Assembly: GCA_045110285.1 (NCBI GenBank)
Contig: JBGCGA010000106.1
Span: 1-25,578, forward strand
Origin: Putridiphycobacter sp045110285
Lineage (GTDB): Bacteria > Bacteroidota > Bacteroidia > Flavobacteriales_D > Crocinitomicaceae
Length of the DNA stretch: 25,578 nt
Direction of reading: 5' to 3'
The notes under the pieces are model-generated. The model made no database searches. It was not told the DNA's origin and saw nothing but the letters and a program-made list of their open reading frames with translations. The position numbers and the translations under genes were made by a program. This document shows positions 15,076 through 22,235 of this stretch, one piece after another (the first letter of the stretch is position 1; each line of letters begins with the position of its first letter).

Positions 15076-15630
15076 TTAGTACTTAGGTCGCCAACTCCTA
15101 TCAAATTTTTTTGATGTAGATCCAATATGGCCAAAATCGTAGGTTAATGCGCTACCTTCCGACCCTCCACTTTTAACGTCAATGGCTAAGCAAAAACTAA
15201 TCAATAATTCAATGTCAGCGTTACTGTCTGCAATTATTTTATAGCGATCGCCACCAAACCACGACACTGCATTTTTATCCCACCATGCCATTTGATTGCT
15301 ATTCTTAAACACAGAATATTTCCTGCCTTTATGCGCATGTAACTCATAAACATCCTCATTTACCAAGCATTCAAAATAACCTTTCCAACCACCAATTCTT
15401 TTCAATTCAAGAACTTGGTTGGGCTCCTTGATTAAATTGTATTTCAGTTTAAACCAACCTCCACCCTTTTTAATTTCAAATTTTATTTGCCCTGTTGATT
15501 TTTCTATCAATTGCAGACCTGTTTTAAAACTAAATGCCTTTTGTTTTGCCACATACCGCTCTTCATTATCAACAGTAATTTGATATTCTGCACCGAAGAC
15601 TAATTTATTTTGAAGTATGTTTATTTGCAT
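15076..15630 (-). CDS. LURP-one/tubby-like cytoplasmic protein (tentative)
   Basis: The protein has 184 residues with no signal peptide or membrane segment. It starts MQINILQNKLVFGAEYQITV and continues with regularly alternating beta strands (GLQLIEKSTGQIKFEIKK, WFKLKYNLIKE, KYSVFKNSNQMAWWDKNA, RYKIIADSNADIELLISF). A short final helix (ELLISFCLAID) precedes a Gly/Ser-rich end. This succession of strands, including a 'Y.I.d....YvA.....F..g..l' opening, recalls the LURP-one-related/tubby C-terminal-like fold (DUF567 type). That comparison is from pattern only. The last residues SFCLAIDVKSGGSEG are unlike other parts. It lies between the DUF418 gene and a small membrane protein gene with gaps of 20 bases each, so co-expression is likely. 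Confidence 0.65.
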   Translation of the reverse strand: MQINILQNKLVFGAEYQITVDNEERYVAKQKAFSFKTGLQLIEKSTGQIKFEIKKGGGWFKLKYNLIKEPNQVLELKRIGGWKGYFECLVNEDVYELHAHKGRKYSVFKNSNQMAWWDKNAVSWFGGDRYKIIADSNADIELLISFCLAIDVKSGGSEGSALTYDFGHIGSTSKKFDRSWRPKY

Positions 15631-15650
15631 TTATTATCGCTGGTTAAAAG

Positions 15651-16781
15651 TTAGTTTTGTTTTCCAATTAATTTTCTCCACACGTATTCAAGCGGACCAA
15701 TACTTTTAAATGTGAGATAAAAATAACTGAACATCATATTCAAAACAAAAATGCAGATAGCAACCCAAACTAAGTCTGTGGGTTCAAGCTTTCCGTAAAA
15801 GCCAAAACCGTAACCATAAAAAACGAAAACACATATTAATGACTGTAAAATATAATTTGTCAGTGCCATTCGTCCTGTTTTTGCTAAAAATCTTGTATTC
15901 ATTTTTTGAAAAATAATAGTGAAAATGAATATGTATCCTATACCCATTGCCGTTTCAAACACAATATTAATTGCTATTAAATACGGCCTCCACAAGGGTT
16001 GTAATTGGATATCGAATTGGCTAAAAAAATCAATTTTATTATAGATCCAAATTGAACTAATTGTAATTAACACCACCGCTACAAAAGTAAAAGTCGTTGT
16101 GCTTTTTTTGATTGACAAAAACATTCTTTTTCGAGCACAATACATGCCTATCAAAAATAATCCAAATGTTTTTGACATATGCCAAACTAAATTTTCAGGA
16201 ATAAAATGGATAAATTCTTTAATTCTTAGATCGAAAATTTCCAAATAATTGCCCTGTTGAAAAACTGACATGAATTCACTCAATTCTGCTGGTTTATTAA
16301 GAGCCATCATAGGCCAATTTAGAGTAACAACTCCCAGGTAGTATAATGGTCGAAAAAAAATGAAAACTGTCCCCACTATTAGGAGCAAATTGTTGGATAC
16401 TTTCCGAAGTGGAAGAACCAGTACACCAAGTATAGCGTAGGATGCCAATATATCGCCAAACCAGAATAGTACGATATGTAAAATACCGAAAACAAGCAGG
16501 ACTAACATTCGTTTTAAAAAATAGCCGACAAAGGATTTCTGATGTATAATGATTTGTATAGAAATTCCATATCCAAATAAAAACGCAAAAATGAACATGA
16601 ACTTACCTGAAGCAAATTCTACCACAGAATTAACTGTTGCTCCTTGTAGACCAGTATATGTGCCGTAAAACTCGCTATAAAAGCTATAAGGCGCATGAAA
16701 TACAAACACATTAACGAGTAAAATGCCAAATAAGGCAAATCCTCTCAGCGCATCAAGCTCTTCAATTCTTTTGGTTTGCAT
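15651..16781 (-). CDS. DUF418 family membrane protein (YeiB-like)
   Basis: The protein has 376 residues. The opening RIEELDALRGFALFGILLVN is the characteristic N-terminus of YeiB/DUF418 proteins (shared with acyltransferase-3 and heparan-acetyltransferase-like families). About ten membrane segments follow, and the C-terminal DUF418 domain contains GRMALTNYILQSLI (~302-315) and the closing SIGPLEYVWRKL. Known for the family: inner-membrane proteins, some thought to transfer acyl groups; substrates are undefined. It is the largest member of the cluster 14651-17528 and probably provides its main activity, with the small genes around it as partners (inference). Confidence 0.88.
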   Translation of the reverse strand: MQTKRIEELDALRGFALFGILLVNVFVFHAPYSFYSEFYGTYTGLQGATVNSVVEFASGKFMFIFAFLFGYGISIQIIIHQKSFVGYFLKRMLVLLVFGILHIVLFWFGDILASYAILGVLVLPLRKVSNNLLLIVGTVFIFFRPLYYLGVVTLNWPMMALNKPAELSEFMSVFQQGNYLEIFDLRIKEFIHFIPENLVWHMSKTFGLFLIGMYCARKRMFLSIKKSTTTFTFVAVVLITISSIWIYNKIDFFSQFDIQLQPLWRPYLIAINIVFETAMGIGYIFIFTIIFQKMNTRFLAKTGRMALTNYILQSLICVFVFYGYGFGFYGKLEPTDLVWVAICIFVLNMMFSYFYLTFKSIGPLEYVWRKLIGKQN

Positions 16782-16800
16782 AATGATTTCTTTAATTCAC

Positions 16801-17136
16801 TTAAATTTCTTCTAATACAGACTTGCCTGACGATTGATCACCAGAAGTCCACTGCCAATTTTCGTGCAACCTAATTTTTCCATTTGGCATTATTTCAGGT
16901 GTTGATGTGCAAGTTCCTGTCATCAACTCTCCTTTTCTATTGATTTGATGATAGCGCATATCAATGGTTCCATCCTCAGCTACCAAGCCAATTAGATGAC
17001 CACTCAGAATTTGGCCGCCGGCATAATTTGAAGTTAAAATATTTCGGTCTTGCTTATATTCAAAAATTGTGTCCTCTGCTACTTCACCATTATCGGTGCT
17101 GCTCACAGGTTTAAATTTTTTATCATTGTAATTCAT
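16801..17136 (-). CDS. Hypothetical protein of a family often labelled 'N-acetylglutamate synthase'
   Basis: The protein has 111 residues and no signal peptide. It is a beta-rich small protein: FKPVSSTDNGEVAEDTIFEY, NILTSNYAGGQILSGHLIGL, TIDMRYHQINRKGELMTGTC, GKIRLHENWQWTSGDQSSGK. The conserved look of HLIGLV..DG.IDMRYHQ.N..GELMTG and the WQWTSGD block match a small Bacteroidota and Firmicutes family that databases often call 'n-acetylglutamate synthase'. It has no GNAT acetyltransferase fold, so that label should not be trusted. Repeated strand-turn units suggest a small beta barrel or sheet. Its start overlaps the stop of the upstream gene by 4 bases (17133-17136), and DUF418 follows after 19 bases. 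Confidence 0.75.
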   Translation of the reverse strand: MNYNDKKFKPVSSTDNGEVAEDTIFEYKQDRNILTSNYAGGQILSGHLIGLVAEDGTIDMRYHQINRKGELMTGTCTSTPEIMPNGKIRLHENWQWTSGDQSSGKSVLEEI

Positions 17137-17528
17137 TCAGATTGATTTTTATGAAACTTCAAAAGTTGATTGACTAGTTGGTTGATTTCTTTTTTTTCTT
17201 TTAATTTTAAATCTGCAAATATGATTAAGACCGAAATTGAGAAAATGAATGACGGGATCCAAATTCCTTTAATGAGGGCTAATGTTGATGCCAAAATTCC
17301 TATTGCTAAAAACACTACCAGTGCTGTTTTAATTGGCTGCTTCCAATCTAATTTAATGTTGAAACTGTCATTTTCGTTTATTTCTCCAACGAGACGGTAA
17401 TTATTAGGAAAACGATTTGGAACTAGCTCAAACTTTTCAGGTCCAACAAAGCCTTTATAAAACTCTTCAACAAGTATATTGTTTAAAAACTTTAAGTTTA
17501 GTTTAGACCTGGATATTGTGTGTTTCAT
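17133..17528 (-). CDS. Small membrane protein, two segments, hypothetical
   Basis: The protein has 131 residues. A soluble N-terminal half (RSKLNLKFLNNILVEEFYKG, FELVPNRFPNNYRLVGEINE) is followed by two adjacent membrane helices (PIKTALVVFLAIGILASTLALI and IPSFIFSISVLIIFADL) and a charged coiled tail (LKEKKEINQLVNQLLKFHKN). No family was recognised. It is the first gene of the five-gene minus-strand unit ending at 14651, and its stop overlaps the next start (ATGA). Upstream, 85 bases separate it from the hipA stop; no clear -7 box was seen in that gap. Confidence 0.66.
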   Translation of the reverse strand: MKHTISRSKLNLKFLNNILVEEFYKGFVGPEKFELVPNRFPNNYRLVGEINENDSFNIKLDWKQPIKTALVVFLAIGILASTLALIKGIWIPSFIFSISVLIIFADLKLKEKKEINQLVNQLLKFHKNQSE

Positions 17529-17613
17529 TACTCAAAATATTACAAAATGGTTTGTTGTTTCAGATCAGAAAAAACCAAATTCTACTCATAAATTATCTAC
17601 TTTCTTAACCACC

Positions 17614-18924
17614 CTAAAATGTTGGTGCAATTAACGTTTTTGAAATATAATTACTTAATTCTGATGACACTTTGGCTTTAGCTGAATATTTCTTCCAATT
17701 ACTCACCACAGCTTTGATGTCTTCAATAATTTTTTCTCCTTTTTTAATATTATTGTCATTGGCTATTGTCATTAAATCTGCTTTGATAATGGCCTTATGC
17801 TTTCCGTTAATACTTAAGGTATGTTGGCTCACCCAAACATTATTCGGGTCGTATGAGTAACAAACATCATAGGCTGGAGCAAGCTCCCATTTGCCATTTT
17901 GTTTTAGTCTGAAAGAAAAATTTTTGGTGTGGTCGTCATAGTTCGTTGCCATTACGTTAAATACCATTCTTCTAAACATTTGTTCAGCTTCAGGATATGT
18001 TAGTTTTAGCATTCGCATGGTTTGAAACAATTGCTCGTAACTGTAGCCTTGCAAATGATTATAGTCGAAATGCTGGATTCCGCAGAGGGTTTGAACATGG
18101 TGTTTATTGTTATTACCATCTCTGTCGTATCTTTTTGTCATAAAATGCGCCCTATTATCTTCTTCAAATAATTGGCTTTCCATCATATCAATGCCACTAT
18201 CAATAGCCATTAAATAATAGGCGTATTCAACTCTTCCGTATCCAAAGCTTGCGCCAAATTGAGCATCACTCACGCCATCCAATTTAATTAACCAATGCTC
18301 AAAACCTTTTGGTGCTCTGGTTTGCCCCGATCTTACCTCTCCGGTTTTTTGGTTAAAGGCAATTACTGCTTTTGGTCTGGCACCACCTGCTGAAGTTCCA
18401 ATGGTCAATATTTCACTCATGGCCTTTTGCTCTTCTTTATGAATATTGGTTTCAAAACTTTCTCGATTCGACAGCATTTTTTGAGCCATATCCACCAAGC
18501 TTTTCACTTCAATGGCAAATGTTTTTTGGCTAGATTTTAATTGACTGGGTTCAAATTCTAAAGCGCCCATTCCCCTTGTGCCTATAAAACACAATTGTTC
18601 AATTGGGTTCATGCTATTGGGCGGTCGGCCTTCTTGCGCCAACCAAATATTAATGAGCTGATTTCCGTATTTGTCTGGCAGGGCGTCTGCCAATAGCCCA
18701 GAAAGGCCTTTGAATGTCGACACTTCCTCACCTTTTTGTTTCCTTAATTCCGGAAAGCTGTATATGCGATCGCCATTTTGAATTGGCATTTTTATTGGCG
18801 ACAAGTCATATCCTTTTTCCAAAAAACTTTTGGTGTACTGAAAAGTAGCCAATTGTTGGTTTTGGTCCCACATGGCGGCGCCAACCAATTCTCCCCAAAT
18901 TTTTATTTCAACAACATCTACCAT
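17614..18924 (-). CDS. hipA: HipA family serine/threonine kinase toxin
   Basis: The protein has 436 residues, the usual length of full HipA. The N-terminal subdomain (residues ~1-125, KIWGELVGAAMWDQN and FKGLSGLLADALPDKYGNQL) is followed by the kinase core. TSAGGARPK at 177-185 is the Gly-rich loop that carries the autophosphorylation serine in HipA proteins; MTKRYDRDG (262-270), the catalytic NYDDHTKNFSF (328-338) and the metal-binding APAYD (349-353) are all present, so the enzyme looks intact. E. coli HipA phosphorylates glutamyl-tRNA synthetase and causes growth arrest; the substrate here is not shown. The gene overlaps hipB by 7 bases, the antitoxin gene coming first. Confidence 0.93.
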   Translation of the reverse strand: MVDVVEIKIWGELVGAAMWDQNQQLATFQYTKSFLEKGYDLSPIKMPIQNGDRIYSFPELRKQKGEEVSTFKGLSGLLADALPDKYGNQLINIWLAQEGRPPNSMNPIEQLCFIGTRGMGALEFEPSQLKSSQKTFAIEVKSLVDMAQKMLSNRESFETNIHKEEQKAMSEILTIGTSAGGARPKAVIAFNQKTGEVRSGQTRAPKGFEHWLIKLDGVSDAQFGASFGYGRVEYAYYLMAIDSGIDMMESQLFEEDNRAHFMTKRYDRDGNNNKHHVQTLCGIQHFDYNHLQGYSYEQLFQTMRMLKLTYPEAEQMFRRMVFNVMATNYDDHTKNFSFRLKQNGKWELAPAYDVCYSYDPNNVWVSQHTLSINGKHKAIIKADLMTIANDNNIKKGEKIIEDIKAVVSNWKKYSAKAKVSSELSNYISKTLIAPTF

Positions 18925-19265
18925 TCTACTGCTTCGTTTGAATCGTCTCCTTTGCTTCTGGCACGTTTGCGTTTATTTTTCTGAAGCTTGGCGTATTCTA
19001 TTGGGCTGATTTGGGTGTTTACTTTAAACACATCCATAATATACAGTAAATCGAGTACGCGGAGCACTTGCATTAGGCTATTTAGGGTTACTTTTTCGCC
19101 GCGTTCAAGCAAGCTAAGTGTTGAACGACTAATATTAGCCGCTTTGGCAATTTCAGTTTGTGATTTGTTTTGGCCCAACCTGTGGTGCTGAACAAATGCA
19201 CCAATTATTTCTATGAGGGCTTTATCACTCATTGAGTTCCAATTTGTGTATGAATTATCATTCAT
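18918..19265 (-). CDS. hipB: HipB-like XRE-family antitoxin and autoregulator
   Basis: The protein has 115 residues with a single helix-turn-helix domain at about residues 18-75 (KSQTEIAKAANISRSTLSLL is the HTH core). An unusual basic stretch, KLQKNKRKRARSK, and an acidic end ending in EAVEW follow, longer than the E. coli HipB tail. It should bind and neutralise the downstream kinase and repress the shared promoter. Matching palindromes occur at its own start codon and 80-100 bases upstream, and a half-site covers the -7 box. ATG at 19265 is the only sensible start and lies inside the first palindrome. Confidence 0.88.
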   Translation of the reverse strand: MNDNSYTNWNSMSDKALIEIIGAFVQHHRLGQNKSQTEIAKAANISRSTLSLLERGEKVTLNSLMQVLRVLDLLYIMDVFKVNTQISPIEYAKLQKNKRKRARSKGDDSNEAVEW

Positions 19266-19266
19266 A
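19247..19266 (-). promoter_or_regulatory. Putative HipB operator 1, over the hipB start codon
   Basis: TGTATGAATTATCATTCATA contains a perfect 7-bp inverted repeat, TATGAAT-TATC-ATTCATA (19249-19266), that spans the hipB ATG. It matches operator 2 at 17 of 20 positions. E. coli HipB also reads short palindromes with spaced arms, though of different sequence. Confidence 0.6.
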
Positions 19267-19296
19267 ATATAGCTATTATTTAATTATTGCATTAAA

Positions 19297-19311
19297 TATC
19301 ATTCAAATATA
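19297..19311 (-). promoter_or_regulatory. Candidate hipBA promoter -7 box with an overlapping half-operator
   Basis: On the minus strand, bases 19311-19304 read TATATTTG, a perfect Bacteroidota -7 box (TAnnTTTG). TATCATTCA at 19297-19305 repeats one arm of operator 1 and overlaps that box. No clean -33 TTTG is seen at the expected 19-21-base distance. Confidence 0.45.
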
Positions 19312-19340
19312 CAAAATATAATTTATATTAAAGAATAGAC

Positions 19341-19358
19341 TGTATGAATAATCATACA
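19341..19358 (-). promoter_or_regulatory. Putative HipB operator 2, upstream of the hipBA promoter
   Basis: TGTATGA-ATAA-TCATACA is a perfect inverted repeat with 7-bp arms and a 4-bp spacer, the same geometry as operator 1. It lies just upstream of where the -33 element would be, 83 bases before the hipB start. Confidence 0.6.
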
Positions 19359-19444
19359 AAAACTATTTTAATAGACATTAATGCGTTAATATTCATTCAA
19401 ACAGTAACAAAAAAATTGATTATAAAACCATATCTCAACAACAC

Positions 19445-20095
19445 CTACGCTATCCAAGTTGGCACCACGCCTTTATAAACCCAATTTCCGTCTTCCTTTT
19501 CAAGAAAAACAATCAGGCCTTGGCCGCATAAACTGCCACACGACTGGGAAATTTCAAAAACTGCTTGCGTATCACCATCATTAAATGCAATTCTAGAAAA
19601 ACTCAGTAAACCACTTGAATTCCCGAAATCGTTATTAAACCGCTCCCAACCTTCATCTATACCGCCTATATCCTCATTATTAAAATAAAAATCTATTTCT
19701 GCAGACGACACTAATATAATTTCCTTTGTGCCACATTCAAATTCTTCTGCAAAATATACAGAAGTGTCATTTAAATTGAAATGAATTGAAACTAAATTGG
19801 TGTCAAAATCCTCAAAACCTCAAGCAAATTCTCATAGTACGGGCTGTATTGGAACAAATCAATAGATGGTTGCGATTTAGAAGCTTGAGAAATAATAATT
19901 TTCTCAGAATTAGCATATAATTCATTAATCACCAACGAATAAATGTCATATTTTTCAGCCGCCACTGCACTCGGTTGCTCCAACGCAAATTCAGGCTTCA
20001 CTACTTCTTTATTGCAACTAAGCAAAGTTAGTAGTAGTATTGGTAGGTATTGCAGTAGGTTGAATTTCGTATTGTTTTTGTTGTTTTTCTATCAT
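19445..20095 (-). pseudogene. Lipoprotein pseudogene with two frameshifts
   Basis: Two separate minus-strand frames (19792-20025 and 19445-19711) join into one protein. The first ends in a short off-frame tail, while the second frame stays open upstream of its apparent start (continuing GFEDFDTNLVSIHFNLNDTS) back to about 19820, so a one-base loss (or equivalent) near 19815-19830 splits the gene. A second shift is needed at the 5' end: the signal peptide core NLLQYLPILLLTLLSCNKE has no in-frame start, but ATG at 20095 followed by IEKQQK lies in another frame separated only by an A-rich run near 20070-20085. Repaired, it would be a lipoprotein of ~210 residues with YDIYSLVINELYANSEKIII and a Cys pair (SCGSLCGQG). 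The function of the family is unknown. Confidence 0.75.
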
Positions 20096-20211
20096 TAGCT
20101 AAGGTCTTATATATGAAAAGCAGCGGACTTTTAGTACTAATTTTCGGTTTACAACAGGCCAATAATTTATTCATTTTGTTTCGATTAAGCGATTAAACCG
20201 CTATTTTTCAA

Positions 20212-20643
20212 TTACTTTGTTGTAACCAGTTTTTCTCTATATCTTTGTTCTATAATTCTAGTAAATTCTGCCTTGTCCTTTCTCAGTAATTCAATAGTAC
20301 CTTCATTAACAATGGTTGGATTTAAATCCCTTAAATGATGGTCACTCCAAATTCCCAATTCTATGATTATTGGTGTTAGAGCCAATCCTTTTTCTGTTAA
20401 CAGATAGATATTAGATTTCTTGTTATTTGGAAGTTTAGTTTTTATAATAATCCCAAATTCTTCGAGCAGTTTAAGTTTAGTAGTCAGAATATTGGTTGCT
20501 ATCGCTTCATCACTTTCTGTAAAGTCTTTAAAAGTTTGCTTGTTCTCTATGAGCATCTGTTTCACAATAACCAATATCCATTTATCACCTATAATGTCTA
20601 AAGCTGAAGTAAAAGGGCAATTGCATCTAAATTTTGTTTCCAT
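20212..20643 (-). CDS. HxlR family winged-helix transcriptional regulator
   Basis: The protein has 143 residues. The N-terminal FRCNCPFTSALDIIGDKWIL (two Cys; 'CP...a..iigGKW' is the HxlR signature), a winged helix (FKDFTESDEAIATNILTTKL, LLEEFGIIIKTKL, YLLTEKGLALTPII) and the closing helix WSDHHLRDL are all present. HxlR regulators often sense electrophiles or oxidants through that N-terminal cysteine and control an adjacent divergent gene. It is divergent from the SnoaL-like lipoprotein unit, and the shared region has promoters in both directions with 13-bp repeats over both -33 elements, so autoregulation and control of the neighbour are likely. Confidence 0.92.
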   Translation of the reverse strand: METKFRCNCPFTSALDIIGDKWILVIVKQMLIENKQTFKDFTESDEAIATNILTTKLKLLEEFGIIIKTKLPNNKKSNIYLLTEKGLALTPIIIELGIWSDHHLRDLNPTIVNEGTIELLRKDKAEFTRIIEQRYREKLVTTK

Positions 20644-20668
20644 TCTATTTTATCACTCTTAATAGATA

Positions 20669-20701
20669 CAAAGATACCAAAATATATTTTTTACTTGCAA
20701 A
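20669..20701 (-). promoter_or_regulatory. hxlR promoter (Bacteroidota consensus)
   Basis: On the minus strand TATCTTTG (bases 20676-20669) matches the -7 consensus TAnnTTTG exactly and TTTG (20701-20698) matches the -33 element, with a 21-base spacer. The start codon at 20643 follows 25 bases downstream. Confidence 0.65.
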
Positions 20702-20728
20702 ATGAAATTAAATTCATTTTTTACTTGC
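20686..20728. promoter_or_regulatory. Putative HxlR operator: 13-bp direct repeats around a palindrome
   Basis: ATTTTTTACTTGC occurs at 20686-20698 and 20716-20728, exactly 30 bases apart (about three helical turns). Between them is the inverted repeat AAATGAA-attaaa-TTCATTT (20700-20719). The first copy abuts the -33 of hxlR and the second covers the -33 of the divergent gene, so one factor could control both. Confidence 0.6.
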
Positions 20729-20754
20729 TTTTTAAAAGTAATACTGTAATTTTG
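20725..20754 (+). promoter_or_regulatory. Promoter of the SnoaL-like lipoprotein unit
   Basis: TTG (20725-20727), a 19-base spacer and TAATTTTG (20747-20754) match the Bacteroidota -33/-7 promoter. The start codon at 20791 lies 36 bases downstream. The -33 lies inside a 13-bp operator-like repeat. Confidence 0.6.
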
Positions 20755-20790
20755 CTTGCGAAAAACAAGTAATAATTACTATTAAAATCA

Positions 20791-21666
20791 ATGAAAAAGA
20801 TAATCACAGTATTTGTGCTGGCAAGCATTCTTGCTTCCTGCGGCACATCAAAAACAAATTCCTCTAGCGAGAACAAACAATTAAAAACATCAAAAATGAC
20901 AAACAAAGAAATCGTAGGTACTTTCTTAGGTGCTGTAATGAAGCAAGATTTAGAAACAATGCGAAAATTCGCTAATGCTGATTATATACAGCATAATCCC
21001 TTTATTCCAACAGGACTTGAATCATTTATAGCATTATTGCCAGTCTTAAAAGAACACGGAACCTATGCCGAAAACATGCGAATGTTTCAAGATGGTGACT
21101 ATGTAATTATGCACAACATTTGGAAAAATGCCAAACCTTTTGGGGCTGATGAAATGGTAGCTTTTGACATTCTTCGTGTAGATGAAAACGGAAAAGTAGC
21201 CGAGCATTGGGATGCTATGATGAGACAAACCCCGCCAAACTCTTCTGGAAGAACCCTGACGGATGGTTCTACAGAAATAACCGATTTGGATAAGACTAAA
21301 GAAAATAAGACTAAGGTAAAATCACTTTTCAATACACTAATTAACGGTAGTCAAGAAGAAGTTGGTAAAAAAGTGATGGAAACATTTACACCAAACTACA
21401 AACAGCACAATCCTGATGCAGGAGATGGTGTAGAGGCTGTCTTTAAAGCCTTTGGCGAGCAACAATGGAAAATGCTGAAGCAACACAAGGTTTTAGGAGA
21501 AGGCAATTTTGTTCTTTCGATTTCAGAAGGTACAGTAAAAAATAAACCTGCGGTTTTCTATGATTTATTACGTTTTGATAATGGAAAAGTAGTAGAGCAT
21601 TGGGACGTGATTCAAGAAATCCCAACCGAAGGCTTAGCAAATAATAACGGAATGTTTGAATTTTAA
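20791..21666 (+). CDS. Lipoprotein with two tandem SnoaL-like (NTF2-fold) domains
   Basis: The protein has 291 residues. MKKIITVFVLASILASC is a lipoprotein signal (Cys17), then a Ser/Lys linker. Two homologous SnoaL-like domains follow: domain 1 about residues 36-150 (YIQHNPFIPTGLESFIALLP, GDYVIMHNIWK, FDILRVDENGKVAEHWDAM) and domain 2 about 170-285 (YKQHNPDAGDGVEAVFKAF, GNFVLSISEG, YDLLRFDNGKVVEHWDVIQ). The repeated YxQHNP and 'GKVxEHWD' motifs show an internal duplication. Single-domain relatives (COG4922) are 'SnoaL-like aldol condensation-catalysing' proteins by prediction, with acid/His pairs in a pocket; both domains keep these. It is the first gene of a unit whose third gene is a broken SDR, so a small-molecule pathway is plausible. 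Confidence 0.85.
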   Translation: MKKIITVFVLASILASCGTSKTNSSSENKQLKTSKMTNKEIVGTFLGAVMKQDLETMRKFANADYIQHNPFIPTGLESFIALLPVLKEHGTYAENMRMFQDGDYVIMHNIWKNAKPFGADEMVAFDILRVDENGKVAEHWDAMMRQTPPNSSGRTLTDGSTEITDLDKTKENKTKVKSLFNTLINGSQEEVGKKVMETFTPNYKQHNPDAGDGVEAVFKAFGEQQWKMLKQHKVLGEGNFVLSISEGTVKNKPAVFYDLLRFDNGKVVEHWDVIQEIPTEGLANNNGMFEF

Positions 21667-21685
21667 TAACTAAAAAAGAAAAAAA

Positions 21686-22219
21686 ATGAGTGAAGAAACA
21701 ATTTCAATTTTAGGGTTAGCACTATGTTTAGCTCCAGCAGCCATACATGCTATAGAGGTTATCAAGCCCATCTGGGTGCGTTGGATAGTGAATTTAGTAT
21801 TGCCCTTCTTTGCACCTGGCTTACCAAATAAACAAAAGTCCATTAATGAACAAGAGCAACTAAATATGCTGGATGCTGCTATTGCTGCCGCTCCAGAAGC
21901 CAAAAAGACTGCAGCCAAAGATTACATTTTTATCTTGCTGTTTATTCAAAGACAAGGTGCCTTAGCGTTCATTGCTATGGCAGTAGCTGCTATTTATGCT
22001 ATGGGATTGTCTTTGCCTGACCGACATATTATTCACCTGATGTTTTTGGTAATGTCCGGACTATTTCTTTTGGTTGATGCCAATCAAGCAGGGATTCCAT
22101 TCTTGGGAAATCATCCTAGAGTATCCAAAAACGGGCGTAATGTATCTATTGTGTTTTGTCTTTTATGGATTGCTTCTACCGCGTTGAATTATCTAGCATT
22201 CAATGCATCATGCGTCTAA
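21686..22219 (+). CDS. Membrane protein, hypothetical
   Basis: The protein has 177 residues with about five hydrophobic stretches: residues ~5-25 (ISILGLALCLAPAAIHAI), ~32-46 (IVNLVLPFFAPGL), ~82-105 (YIFILLFIQRQGALAFIAMAVAAIYAM), ~115-130 (HLMFLVMSGLFLLV) and ~152-170 (VSIVFCLLWIASTALNYL). A soluble loop with QEQLNMLDAAIAAAPEAKKT separates the first pair from the rest. No named family was recognised. It starts 19 bases after the SnoaL-like gene behind an A-rich leader (AAAAAAGAAAAAAATG) and is followed after 16 bases by the SDR relic, so it belongs to the HxlR-associated unit. A role next to the double SnoaL protein cannot be stated. Confidence 0.7.
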   Translation: MSEETISILGLALCLAPAAIHAIEVIKPIWVRWIVNLVLPFFAPGLPNKQKSINEQEQLNMLDAAIAAAPEAKKTAAKDYIFILLFIQRQGALAFIAMAVAAIYAMGLSLPDRHIIHLMFLVMSGLFLLVDANQAGIPFLGNHPRVSKNGRNVSIVFCLLWIASTALNYLAFNASCV

Positions 22220-22235
22220 CTAAAATATTTCAATA

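Noticed and set aside
16801..17136. N-acetylglutamate synthase function
   Set aside because: The family is often given that name, but the sequence is too short and has no GNAT acetyl-CoA binding motif; the label is not supported.
20188..20207. Terminator downstream of hxlR (AGCG, loop, CGCT, then ATTTTT)
   Set aside because: The stem is only 4 bp and the T-run is on the wrong side for the minus-strand hxlR transcript; no plus-strand gene ends there.
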